The notes under the pieces: model-generated
Told to the model about the DNA's origin: nothing
The model's database searches: none
What the model saw: the letters and a program-made list of their open reading frames with translations, nothing else
Origin: Bisporella sp. PMI_857
Lineage: Eukaryota > Ascomycota > Leotiomycetes > Helotiales > Helotiaceae
DNA length: 64,000 bases
Reading direction: 5' to 3'
Assembly (NCBI GenBank): GCA_021307315.1
Contig: JAJSPD010000003.1
Coordinates: 1,054,001-1,118,000, forward strand
In this document: positions 1-12,548 of the stretch, piece after piece
Numbering within the stretch: the first letter of the stretch is position 1
Layout: every line of letters begins with the position of its first letter
Program-made: the position numbers and the translations under genes

Positions 1-1
1 A

Positions 2-3000
2 CCACCTTTGTCTGAACTTCAAAACCCTCGTGGCGGGCCACTCGCGCAAGGTATCATGCCAACTTCAGAAACTATAAACATTGTACCCCAAGCTTTTGGT
101 GCCATATGCTTGAATAACTCGGGCATGGAGATGTTTCAGCAATGCGGCGCTCTAGAGAGCTTCTTTGAGATATTCGAAAGTCCACAACATGTGAAGTGTA
201 TGAATGGCAACAAGGACTTACCATCTACGCTTGGCAGCACTTTTGACGAACTAGTTCGCCATCATCCTCCTCTCAAAAAGGCTATAATAAATGCTGTTCT
301 CAATATGGTCACCCGTGTCAGCTGCCTCTGCAAGCTAAAAGCAGTCAAGAACAGTCTCGGTACAAAGCTGTGGTCACGCGATGCTACAGGCATGATGGTC
401 GTGGCAGACCAGAAATTGACCCAGCACAATAGTTCTCGCATTGAGGACAAAAATAAAGAAAGTTCTGCGAAAGAAAATCATGATGTCGAAATGCAAGACA
501 TTGACCATCCAAGCGACAGTGGTGAGACCCTTTTGGACACCAATCCAGATCCTCCAATGACGCAATATATTGGTGCGGTCGCCAGCTTTCTATCTACATT
601 GTTCAATAACACTACCGTTCGGTCTGAATTTTGCTCATCAGAAGGCGCTATTGACTTCGTCCTGGACCTTGCCGACTCTCCTTGTTTAGATGAAGAATTT
701 ACGAACGGATCGGGGTCTCGAACACTGCGCAGCGTCATTTCTATCCTTGCCGAGACCAAGTGCCATCTCACATTACCATCCCTACTCCGACGAGCTCAAA
801 CTGCCGCTGATGTTATTTCTCCGCTTGCAAGACATGATGGTGAAGGCCCCTTTTTCAAACCTTTCATCAACATGGAAGCACATCAATTGGCCGATATAGC
901 TTTTCTTGCACAAGGTACTAATCTCGCCAAGGCCTTGGTTAATCTTAATTCGCTGGTATCAACTATTCAATCATGTCTACAAGTTTCAGCCTATGGTGGA
1001 CATAGAAACCCTGCCTCCGGGCTTAATCAGCTTAACCTGGCCGACTATTTTGTCTCTCTGGTGCAAAGTCTTGGACCGTTATTGAGCGCATCTTTCCGAG
1101 AGGTGTTTGAATTTCATAAGGTTATCCCCAATCATTGGATCGCCGGCGAACAATTTTCTCCTGCAAAAGGATTTACAGAAGTTGAGGCTGCAGTTGAGGC
1201 TTCTACAGATACTATTTCGGAATCTGTTGAGGCAGTTGCCTCTGCCTCCGGTCCTAAGTCGATTACAGATTCGGAGAAGGGAAGCACAGAATATAAGAAT
1301 ATGATGGTGCTGAACTCACTCCTTCAACGAATGCCTCTTACATTTAATCCTTTCTTCAAGACGTTGGGAAGGGGCTTAGTCAGCAAACGATCAGGCGCAG
1401 ACCCATTCCAAAAACAGAACCATGCCGCTGTTGCGGACTCCTTAGCTGAGACAATCCTTCGAGCTCTCATTCCTCGTGGTCCCGAGGCTTCAGCGGAGAA
1501 TCTAGCCCACTGGATCGGCGCTCTAAACGGCTTGAAGGATATGTTGATTGATAAATCACCTCATAATGAGCGTCCTACGCAAACTATTACACTAGTCCTA
1601 CAAGCTTTCAAGGATCGTGGGGGTTTTGACGTGCTTAATAGTATGCTTCAGATATTCTCTTCAGTGATTCAGTCGAGCGATGTCGCGGATGAGATCAAAG
1701 ACAAGTTTCCTACTTACTCACCCTTGGCACTCTCTATTAAGGGGGTTGAGAAGATTTTGGAGATTTACAAGGACGTGGTCGGTGGCAAGAATGTCACCGA
1801 CGCTATTCAGACCGTCTCAATGACTTCGAGGGAAAATCGAGATCGATCAAAGCCGGGCTATTTCTCTCCACAGCAGTTTCTTGTGGAGTTGAGAATGGCT
1901 GTTCTTCCGGTTGTGCGTGGTCTATGGGAGTCTGGATTGGTCGAGAACACTCACGCCGGCAGTATCACTCGAAAGATAATTGAGGTGATACGAACGATTG
2001 CTAACGCCGACTACGAATCTCATGCGTATAAGCGCTCTGACAAACATGTTTCAGTGGTAAAGGGGCCTCGCCAACCCTTCAAGGTTAATCAGGAACATTT
2101 AGCCAATCTTACGAGCAGTCATCATGATCAACGCCTAGCAGAAGAGGCGTTATATCGTTGTAATAACAACTTGACATACGCCACCGAGTACTGCAATGAT
2201 CTAGCTAGTGGGCATCGTCCAAGATATCCGATCCCTGAGTCCGATCTCTCGACGGCTGCAGAGACCACAAGCCCAAGACCCGCTACTAGCGATTCTGGGG
2301 ATTCGACATTACCAACTGAACGGGGTTCGTCTACAGCTGATGCCATATCTGTTATCGGCCCTCCTAGTGATAATCAGCAAGTTGTGTCTTCCCTCACCGC
2401 AGGTGCCGAGGCTAGTAATACTCAGAAAAATGAGGTCTCAAGCCAGCAGATTACCGTAGATGATCTTGATGAGGAACGGGCAACTATTAGAGAAGTCTTG
2501 ATTGATAAATGTCTTGATGTTGTCAATGCTCATGGCGAGCTCACGTTCGAAATCTCGGATTTGATTCAGACAGTTGTTACAAAGTCGCCGGATCCAGCTA
2601 ATCAGCAAAAGGTGGTAGCAGAAACGTTGGTCTTCGCTCTTATGTCATTCGCTGGAGAAGAAGATATTCGGACACAGGGCAAGAAAATCGCAGCATATGC
2701 CCATCTGCTAGCTTTACTCCTGCGAGACAAAGCATTTTATGTTGTAGCTGTTGGGGAACTTCAAGATAACCTCAACACACTGCTAGATTTCATCAAATTG
2801 GCTCCAAATCATTCTTCTGATGAGTCTTCTCCCTGGATCGCTCATATCTTACTTATCGTGGAGATGCTTCTGAGCGCTGATACAAGACCGCGTAAAACAA
2901 AATGGACGGCTCCCAAGGATGAATCTGATAATGTAGAGAAACCGGTTTTAGAGCCATTTGAACCGTCTGTCCCTATTGAAGAGAGAAACAAGCTCTTGGA

Positions 3001-6000
3001 GGCGATTATGGAGATTCTTCCCCGAATTGGCAAAGATGAGCCTCTAGCAGTGTCTGTCCTACGCGTTCTGGTCATTCTATCGCGAACACGACCGGTTGCG
3101 CAAGTCCTAGGTGAGAAGAAGAATCTCCAGCGTCTCTTCGTAATGGCGAAACAACTTGCGGGTGCCAGCTCCTCGAGAATTCAAGGACCAATGATGATCA
3201 TCTTACGTCACATTATTGAAGACGAAGCTATTGTCAAGCAAATCATTGCGTCTAGCATCAAACTCTGGTTTGAGTCACCTCAACAGCAAAGGGCCGTCAA
3301 TACACACACTTTTTTACACGGACTGCCCCACGACGTGGTCCGTTCGCCAGATCTCTTTGTGAAGGTCACCGACGAATTGGTAAAATATGGACGTTGGTCA
3401 TATCATAATTCGGAAGGCTCAAGTCGATCAAGCCACCTTGTCCTAAAAGCTCAGACCCAGCTCTCTTCAAACAGCTCAAAAGCATCTGATGATACAGTTC
3501 AGCCAACTGTACAGGCAACTGAGGACCTATCACTTCAAGATATCAAGCCGTCGACCGAGGGAGGAGACACCGAAATGCAAGATAGAGGCAAAACAATTCC
3601 AGAAAGCAAGTTTCCGGTGGTAGAGAACCCGGATGGAGTTATCCATCACCTCCTCTGTGAGCTTATGAACTATAGAGACGTACAAGAACTAGACAGCGAC
3701 AACGTTGTCGCGTCCACTGAACACAGCGAGCAGGCAAATGGCGATGTACCTATGGCTGACGACTCATCAACATCTGCAAATGAGGCATCCGTTGCAGTAA
3801 AACCACCAAAGACTCCCGTGAAACAAGAATTCAAGGCCGAAGAGCATCCGATTTATGTTTATCGATGCTTCATCCTCCAGTGCTTGACAGAATTACTTGG
3901 TTCTTATAATCACACCAAAATTGAGTTCATCAACTTCAAGCGGAGCGCACCGCCGCAACCGATGACTCCATCAAAGCCTCGGGCTAATGTTGTGAACTAT
4001 CTGCTGAGAGATTTGTTGCCAATTGGAACATTGGAACAATCCGACTCTATATCACTGCGAAAGAAGATAAACACATCTTTCTGGGCCGACTCGGTCCTCA
4101 CAGCTCTCCTATCAAAGACTGGTGAGCACTTAGTTGAAAAGTCTAGGGAGCAATCGGATCCCGATGATGAGCCAGATCTATTTTTTGTCCGCCGCTTCGT
4201 TCTGGATAATGTCTTGAGAGCGTACAAGGATGCAAGTGCGAGTAGCGAGGAACTGGACAAGAAGTATGCTCGGATGTATTCTCTTGCAGAGCTAATCGGC
4301 CACTTCATGAATGGCAAGGAAAACATTGGTTCTACCATTGGATCTGTTCAAAATACGTCTCAAAGGCAACTACGCCGCCTCTTGTATGAGAAGGGATTCA
4401 TCGCTGCATTAACAACATCTATCGCTGACGTAGATCTCAATTTTCCAGGCGCCAAACGTACCATCAAACAAATCCTACGCCCCCTCAAATCGCTTACTAA
4501 TACCGCTGTCTCCTTGAGTGAGTTGTCTCTCATCTCATCACCTCCTGGTCAAGCAGAAGAAGATGAGATCATCGCTTCAAATTCCGTTTCAGACGTCGAA
4601 GACAATCGTGAGGAAACACCTGATTTGTTCCGAAATTCTACCTTGGGCATGTTTGAACCTGGACGGGAAGAAGATTCCCCTTCTGAATCTGAGGATGATG
4701 ACGAAGCTATGGATTATGATGAGTATGCAGACGAGATGGATTACGAGGAAGAAGAGGAAGACCCGGAGGATAATATTAGTGACGATGAAGATATCGAGGG
4801 TATGGGCCCAATTGAAGGCCTTTCCGGTGATCATCACGGTCACATCGAAGTCGTTATGGAAGACGACGACGATGACGACGAGGATGACGAAGATGACGAC
4901 TCGAGCGATGATGAACACGATTCTGAAGATGACGATGCCCGTGTTGAAGTGATTGATGAGGCTGGTGATATTCAGGAGATTGGAGAGGACGAGATGGAGA
5001 TGGAAGGATGGGACACAGATCCAGAAGATGATGAGTAAGTATTATCACCACTTCTAAGTGTATGTATTTCAATAGCGACAACTACTGATGTCATCCATGC
5101 AGCGATCAAGATAACGAGGATGACGAAGAAGACTATGAGGGTCAAGCCCAAGACGAGGACGAAGTGGCGGAGCGTATGATCCCGTTTGGGGATTTTGGCA
5201 ACTTAGGACCAATCAACGACCTTGTCCGCGCTTTTGGCGATGGTGATCCTATGGATATTCTTCAACGCATGGAAGACGAGACTGCCGAAGAAGAGGCTCA
5301 GGCTGAGTTTGAGGCTGAGAGAGATGAGCGTGACGCGGCACATATTGAGGATGGTGATGACCCTATTGCCCCTGAATATATCATGGGCGATGACGATGAG
5401 GATGAGGATGAGGATGAGGAAGATGAGATGGATGAAGAAGAAATATTCATGGGCCAAGGTTTCACGGGAGATGGTATTCCTGTTCCCTTTGGCTGGGAAG
5501 GCGATGTAGACCCACCAGTGATAATCACCCGTGGATCTCGTCCTCGCCACGGTATTCTACCTGGATTTCCTCTTTGGCCTCATCGTGACGCATTAGGCGG
5601 CCCGGAATATCGGCCATATCATCGATCACATAGAAATGGCCCGCCACCCCCGCAGTCGGCAGATGACGGCACAAACCCTCTGCTTCAGCGCAATGGATCT
5701 GGCGGTCGGCTAGATGGAACAAGTCAGCGTGGAGGCATACCTGGCTTACCAGGTTTCATTCCAGCTGAGCTCCATGAATCTCGTGATCTTATGGACTTGT
5801 TGGACCTAACCCGTGGAGGTGCTTCGAGCCCAGCCACCATCGCACTCTTTGACATGATCCGATCCTTACCAGATATGCCAGGCTCTATTGCACGACACGG
5901 AGGTGGCTTACAATTCCACTTCTCGGGCCCAGGTGACATGCCAAGAGAATTCTCAGCTATGTTTTCTGGTATCTCAAGACGCGATAGAAATGAATCTCGT

Positions 6001-9000
6001 CGTGACACCAATGAGCCTCTTAGTCCAAATTTCTTTACACCACAATCTACAGCTTTTAGGTGGATGGAAGAAGCTAAAATCCTGTTTGGGAGTGATCTGA
6101 CTCATGTAGTCATGGACGTCAAGACTGCAATTGAATCCGTGCTTGTGCCCCCTGCTGTAGAAGCCGATAGGGCGCAGAAGGCCGCGGAGGCGGAGAGAGT
6201 AAAGAAATTAGAAGAAGAGGCTAAGAAGCGACAGGAGGAAGAACGTTTAGCTAGAGAAGCTAGAGAAGCAGAAGAAAAGTTGGCACGGGAGAAGAAGGAG
6301 GCGGAGGAACGAGAAGCTGCTGAACGAGCTGCTGCAGAACATCTCGCTACAAGAGGTGAAGAATCAAGATCGAATGTTGACGGCGCAGATGCATCCGATG
6401 CTATGGAAGGAATAGAGGGCGAGGACCAGCCAACAAATAGCGGACTAACAGACGACGCTCCTGCCGCAGATAGACCTCGAATTACAACGATTATCCGAGG
6501 CGAGTCTTTAGATATCACAGACCTCGGAATAGATGCAGATTTTCTTGCCGAGCTCCCAGAAGACCTTCGGGAGGAGGTCATCATGTCAGCTGTTGCAGAG
6601 CGACGACAGCAACAAGCTGCGACCGGTGCACAACCTTCGGAAATTGATCAGGAATTCTTGGATGCCTTGCCAGATGATATCCGTGACGAGATCATCCAAC
6701 AAGAACGACAAGACCGACGTCGGCGTGAACGAGAGGAGCAACGTCGCCAACAAGCTGCAGCTTCTGGCGGTGCTGTAGCACCTGATATGGACGCCGCAAG
6801 CATACTTGCAACACTTCCTCCGGGTTTGAGACAACAAGTTCTTATGGAGCAAGATGAAGATATGTTGAATCTACTTCCACGAGAGCTTGCAGAGCAGGCC
6901 CGAGCCGCCCAGCGAATTCAACCTCATCCTGGACACGTTCATTCCGGTTCCCTCACCCGGAATCGCCCGCCATTTGGTAGAGGTAACGATGCTCAATCTG
7001 GCACATCTCCAGCAAATATTCAGCGTCCACCACGAAAAGCAATTGTACAAATGTTGGACAAGTCTGGCATTGCGACTCTCTTGCGAATGATGTTCACATT
7101 CCAACATCAAAGCCTTCGGACAGCCCTGAATGCCGTGCTAGAAAATATTTCTATGAATCGCCAAAATCGTACGGAAGTACTTATCACTTTGTTACATATT
7201 CTTCAAGACGGAAGTCTCGACATATCAGCCGTTGAGAGAAGCTTTGCCCATCTATCTTTGAGAGCTAAGCAGCCAACAGAAAGCAACCCTAAGACACCAC
7301 AGCTAAAGAGGACATTCACAGGCATGAGCAATTCTCTCAATCTGACACCGACACAAACAATCTCTGAAGCATCTCCTCTCATGGTTGTTCAACAGTGTTT
7401 AGCAGCACTCGCGCATTTGACTCGGTCTAATCCCCATGTTCCTGCGTTCTTCTTAACTGAACATGATACTCCCGCCGCATTGAAGCGAAATGCGAGCAAG
7501 AAAGGGAAGGCTAAGGAAAACAAATCTTCAAGATTTGCCATCAATTCGCTGCTTAGTCTTTTGGATCGTAGTCTGATAATGGAAAGCTCAGCGGTGATGG
7601 AACTCCTTTCTACGCTGCTAAGTGCAATAACTTCACCTCTACAAGCGTTACATAGGAAGCAAAAGGAACTTGAGGAGATCAAGAACAGCGAAGTTACTAC
7701 AACTGAGACCGCCGCTGTCTCATCGCTTGGCGAGTCTTCTACAAGCGACCCTGCTGCCATTGCCGTCTCAGTTGTGGATAGTACCACGGGCAACACTACT
7801 GTTGCAAATGGGGAGTCAGCTACTTCGGAGCCTTCCAAATCTGGGCCCGAATCCAATGAGCCCGAAAAGAAACAACCCCGTCCAGTAATTCCACCAGTCA
7901 TACCCGAACAGAATCTCAAGTTGGTCATCAATATATTTGTTGCACGTGAGTGTAGCTCAAGAACCTTCCGTGAGACGCTTTCCACAATCAAGAATTTGTC
8001 AGCCATACCGGGAGCGAAAGCCGCTTTTGGACGTGAACTCATCTCCAAGGCACAGGGCCTTGGAGAACTGATATTAGTTGATCTCGAAGAGTTGCTTCCT
8101 CAGATTCAAAAGGCTGCCACCGGCACTGAGATTCAAGGGGTCGCACTAGCCAAGTTCTCACCCGGGGGCTCTGATCAGAATAAGCTTCTGCGCGTCCTTA
8201 CAGCACTCGATCATCTTTTTGATCCTAAGCGCGATAAGAAAGACCAACCGAACGGACCAGAATTAGATGGCGAATCTTCGTCTCAGATCGTGGAGAAACA
8301 GGATCTCCTCTCATCGCTCTATGAGAATTCTACTTTTGGGCCTATGTGGGAGAAGCTTAGCGCATGTCTTAGTGCCATCCGACAACGGGAGCATATGCTG
8401 AGTGTGGCCACTATTCTTCTTCCTCTTATTGAAGCTCTCATGGTGGTATGCAAGAATACTACTTCGAAAGATGCGACCGCCGCACGACCTGCAAAAGCAA
8501 CAATTACGAGTCCGGATCCAGAATCGCGGATGGATAACCTGTTCTTTTCTTTCACTGAGGAGCACCGAAAGATCCTGAACGATCTCGTTCGACATTCCCC
8601 TAAGCTAATGTCCGGGACGTTCTCTCTCCTGGTCAAGAATCCAAAAGTACTAGAGTTCGATAACAAACGAAACTACTTCAATCGTAGCATCCATAACAAA
8701 ACTTCCACCACTCGCCAAAGTTTCCCACCTCTCCAATTATCGGTTCGTCGAGAACAGGTCTTCCATGACTCATTTAAATCTCTATATTTCCAAACTGCAG
8801 ATCAAATGAAGTATGGGAAGCTCAGCATTAGATTTCATGGCGAGGAGGGCGTTGACGCTGGTGGTGTCACCCGTGAATGGTTCCAAGTTCTCTCCCGGCA
8901 AATGTTCGACCCCGGCTATGCACTATTCATCCCTGTCTCATCTGATCGCACGACTTTCCATCCAAATCAATTGAGTAGTGTCAATGAGGAGCATCTGATG

Positions 9001-9907
9001 TTCTTTAAATTTATCGGGCGCATCATCGGCAAGGCGCTCTATGAAAACCGTGTCCTAGACTGCCACTTCAGCAGAGCTGTCTATAAGCGCATTCTGGGCA
9101 AGGCTGTCTCGTTAAAAGACATGGAATCCTTAGATCCAGAATATTACAAGTCTCTTGTCTGGATGTTAGAGAACGATATTACTGATATCATTTCCGAGAC
9201 TTTCTCTGTGGACAATGATAAGTTTGGTGTGGTCGAGACCATTGATTTCATTCCAAACGGCCGTAATATCGCTGTTACTGAGGGTAACAAGGCAGAATAC
9301 GTACGTCTCATGGTGGAATGGAAGCTCACTGGATCGGTCAAAGAGCAGTTGGACGAGTTCTTGAAGGGTCAGTTTGTCCCCCTATTTGGAAAAGATGCTG
9401 GCGAACTAACGAAGAATAGGCTTCCATGACATCATTCCGGCTGAACTTGTCGCTATCTTCAATGAGCAAGAATTGGAATTGTTAATTTCAGGCCTGCCCG
9501 AGATTGATGTGGATGATTGGAAGAGCAATACTGAATACCAGAACTATACGGCATCTTCTCCACAAATTCAATGGTTCTGGCGAGCAGTCCGTTCCTATGA
9601 CAAGGAAGAGCGAGCCAAATTGTTGCAGTTTGTCACAGGTACCAGCAAAGTTCCTCTGAATGGATTCAAGGAGCTCGAAGGTATGAATGGGTTTAGTCGA
9701 TTCAACATTCATCGTGACTACGGAAGCAAAGACCGACTTCCAAGTTCCCATACATGCTTTAATCGTAAGTCCTATCCACACCTATATCTGTTCCCTATCT
9801 AACACTTGCAAGAACTCGATCTCCCAGAGTATGAAAGCTACGAATCCCTCCGCTCTCAAGTGCTTACTGCCATCACTGCCGGCAGTTCTTACTTCGGCTT
9901 CGCCTAA
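2..9907 (+). CDS. TOM1: HECT-type E3 ubiquitin ligase TOM1/HUWE1, 5' truncated by the window edge
   Basis: Exons 2-5034, 5103-9367, 9420-9764 and 9813-9907 splice to 3245 residues in frame; the N-terminus lies left of the window. Known role of the family: a very large E3 ligase that ubiquitinates excess histones, ribosomal proteins and mRNA-export factors. Order seen: a DUF913-like start ([18 protein letters not shown]), armadillo-like helical repeats, a UBA-like helix bundle near fragment residues 698-735, long Asp/Glu-rich tracts around 1520-1820 interrupted by the first intron, UBM-like motifs ([32 protein letters not shown], and a weaker [13 protein letters not shown]) near 2155-2260, an Ala/Glu/Arg coiled coil before them, and a C-terminal HECT domain from about 2895. 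The catalytic cysteine is in SSHTCFNQ (codon 9755-9757), 34 residues from the end, as in other HECT ligases. The 52-nt intron at 9368-9419 and the 48-nt intron at 9765-9812 both restore HECT consensus. The gene appears intact over what is visible. Confidence 0.96.
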
Positions 9908-10612
9908 TTTCCACCTTTTGTGTCTCTTTCTCATCATGATATCACACACGCAGGCAGGTCTTGATCAGCATTTGTGGCGCTTTTTTCATTTACGATCCGT
10001 ATTTTGCATTGGTGTTCCAGGACTGGGAGATCATTATCGGCAGATGGAGCGAATGCTTTCTTCCAACAATATGACCAGCAGAATTCGCGGCGAAGTGCAG
10101 GTCGTTCGTGGATTACTCTGGCATTAATTGGGAGAGGGACGTGCTAGGCTGATTGATTGGTATGGGAAAGATAACCTTGTATGATAGATGATAGACTATG
10201 CATCGTAAATTGATGATTGGCGCTTTTAGCAATACAGTTAGTTACTACCCATCCTTGATATTACATTTCCACGTGTATGAATCGCGCTCTGGGGTTTTAT
10301 TGAATCCAAGTTTAACGTGCTGTGTACTGTACCTTATGTGATAGTATATGGAAGAATGCAGGGGAAGGGAATCCCCACTGCTGGCAAAACTTGGCGGCAT
10401 TAGCCCCGCTCAATTTTTTGACGGGAAGAGCAAAAAGCGTACTGTATACGCGCCTTTGCGTCTAGAAATTCATGCCAACTGTGGTTATGCAACAGTCCAC
10501 CACTTCTTCGGCGGAACCAGAGGAAAGGCACTCATAAACTACAATAAGGTTACAACAGCAGCAGCGACAACACACTCAAGCTACGCCTTGCGCCTTCTTT
10601 CTCTCCCTCACC
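9908..10612. other. Intergenic, TOM1 3' end to PRS promoter
   Basis: 705 bp between two same-strand genes. I see no coding exon. It should hold the TOM1 terminator and the PRS promoter and leader; a CA/AG-rich stretch at 10540-10580 precedes the PRS start, a common context for fungal start codons. Confidence 0.5.
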
Positions 10613-11779
10613 ATGACGAGCAATTCTATCAAACTCCTCACGGGCAGCAGCCACCCTCAGCTGGCTAAGCTGGTGGCAGATCGTCTTGGAATTGAGCTAG
10701 CCAAAACTATGAGCTTGAACTACTCGAATCAGGAGACGAGTGTCACAGTTGGCGAGAGCGTTAGAGACGAAGATGGTACCCCCCACCTCCATAAAGATTC
10801 TTCATGGCACTCACTTAACTAATACCAGTTTTTATTCTTCAATCCACTGCTCCTGGAGACATTAATGACGGGCTCATGGAGCTTCTCATCATGATTAATG
10901 CCTGCAAAACTGCCTCGGCTCGACGAATTACTGCTGTCCTCCCAAACTTCCCCTACGCCCGACAAGACAAAAAGGACAAGTCCCGAGCTCCAATATCTGC
11001 CAAGTTGATTGCAAATATGCTGCAGACTGCTGGATGCAATCATGTTATAACTATGGATTTGCATGCATCTCAAATTCAGGGCTTTTTTAATGTTCCAGTA
11101 GACAATCTCTATGCGGAGCCAAGCACTCTCCAATGGATCCAGCAGAACTTAGGCAAGCAAGGCGATGATAATCTGGTCATTGTCAGTCCTGATGCTGGAG
11201 GGGCCAAGAGGTACAGTCTCTGTCATAGGATATAGATATTAATATAATGCTAATAAGAGATAGAGCAACATCTATTGCCGACCGTCTAAACATTTCATTT
11301 GCACTTATTCACAAGGAACGAGCTCGTCCTAATGAAGTCTCACGTATGGTGCTTGTCGGAGACGTGCAAGGAAAGACCTGCATTTTGGTTGATGATATGG
11401 CAGATACATGTGGCACTCTTGCCAAAGCTGCTTCTACTCTCATGGGTAATGGCGCCAAAGATGTCGTTGCCGTACGTTCTTAGTCCCTGCACTTAGAGAA
11501 TCGTGCCTTTTCCAAGAACCGAAGCTAACAAACTCAAAGATCGTGACGCACGGTATTCTCTCGGGTAATGCCATCGATGTAATACAAAGATCATCACTAA
11601 GAACGGTTGTGGTCACGAATACTGTTCCTCTAGGTGATAAATATGAGAGACTTGGTGGTGATAGGAAAGATGGAAAGTTGAAAGTTATGGATATCAGCTC
11701 AACACTTGCAGAAGCAATCAGAAGAACTCACAACGGAGAGAGTGTGAGCTTCCTCTTCAATAATGTTCCTGGTGCTTAA
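10613..11779 (+). CDS. PRS: Ribose-phosphate pyrophosphokinase (PRPP synthetase)
   Basis: Exons 10613-10775, 10829-11210, 11264-11471 and 11540-11779 give 330 residues, the normal length of class I enzymes. It makes PRPP from ribose 5-phosphate and ATP in the cytosol, feeding purine, pyrimidine, histidine, tryptophan and NAD synthesis. Seen in sequence: the N-terminal TGSSHPQLA, the ATP-site region [10 protein letters not shown], the divalent-cation signature [26 protein letters not shown] across the second intron, and the PRPP-binding loop [13 protein letters not shown]. There is no non-homologous insertion of the kind found in yeast Prs1 and Prs5, so it resembles the Prs2/3/4 type; which one I cannot say. 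Fungal PRPP synthetases act as hetero-oligomers, so a partner gene elsewhere is expected. The second intron ends in a run of closely spaced AG dinucleotides (taataagagatag); only the last keeps the frame. Confidence 0.95.
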
Positions 11780-12548
11780 TCAAAAATGGTAAATGAGGAG
11801 TTAAGGTGTTCGGCATTATGGAGTATGGTATGATAGGCTCTCATGCGGGAGGGATATGTCTGTGATACACAATGCATCGGAGATGATAGATGAGATATTC
11901 AAGCGCTGCCTTTACACCAGAAGTAAAGATGCATCATTTATTGCAGTATACCGGGACGCAGGCCGGCCGTGTTAGTGTTTAGTATCTCGATAGAGTCAAT
12001 TCAAAAATACGTGCAAGTCAAAGGGCATACTAAAGGACTTGCCTTCGTTGTGTCATTCAAAAGTTATGCTGCTTCTTTTGATAAGATTATTATGCTCTTG
12101 CAAAAATGACTCGCCGGCCCAAAAAGCTGTGCCGCCTCAAGAGGCGGCTGCTGATGCATCGAGAAAAAGACATGGCTTGTAACTTAGTCATTAAGGAGGC
12201 GGCTTGGCATGTAAACAAATAGACATTACCAGCCTTCTGCTCTCTTAGACAAGTACATTGACAGATTTTACCATAGGTTATTTTATACAAGCATATATAC
12301 TTAAAGAACGTATAAAGACTAGTTTATCGCAGCCAATAAACTCGAGATCCCTCATTCTGATATATACATTCAATACAGCTATGTCTCTCTAGGAAATCCT
12401 TATACCTGTCTAACGGTATCAGTTGAGTTTACACAATCAACAGGAAGGAGGAAGAGACATACAAGCATCTTACCATCCAGAAAAGTCCGGGATTAAACAT
12501 GACATACCAGTCTTGCACGACACGATCTCAACCGGTTCTCGGCACGCC
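11780..12548. other. Convergent intergenic region with a short perfect hairpin
   Basis: 769 bp between the converging PRS and J-domain genes. No coding exon is seen. An 8-bp stem with a 2-nt loop (gccgcctcaagaggcggc) lies at 12131-12148, and a related ggaggcggc occurs near 12195. It could be a transcription-end structure or a chance palindrome. Confidence 0.45.

Noticed and set aside
4589..4918. Long hydrophobic open frame antisense to TOM1
   Set aside because: It is the complement of the Asp/Glu codon repeats, which reads as Ile/Val/Phe on the other strand; no independent gene signal.
6102..6584. 160-codon Ser/Ala-rich antisense open frame inside TOM1
   Set aside because: Mirror of the Glu/Arg/Ala coiled coil codons on the sense strand.
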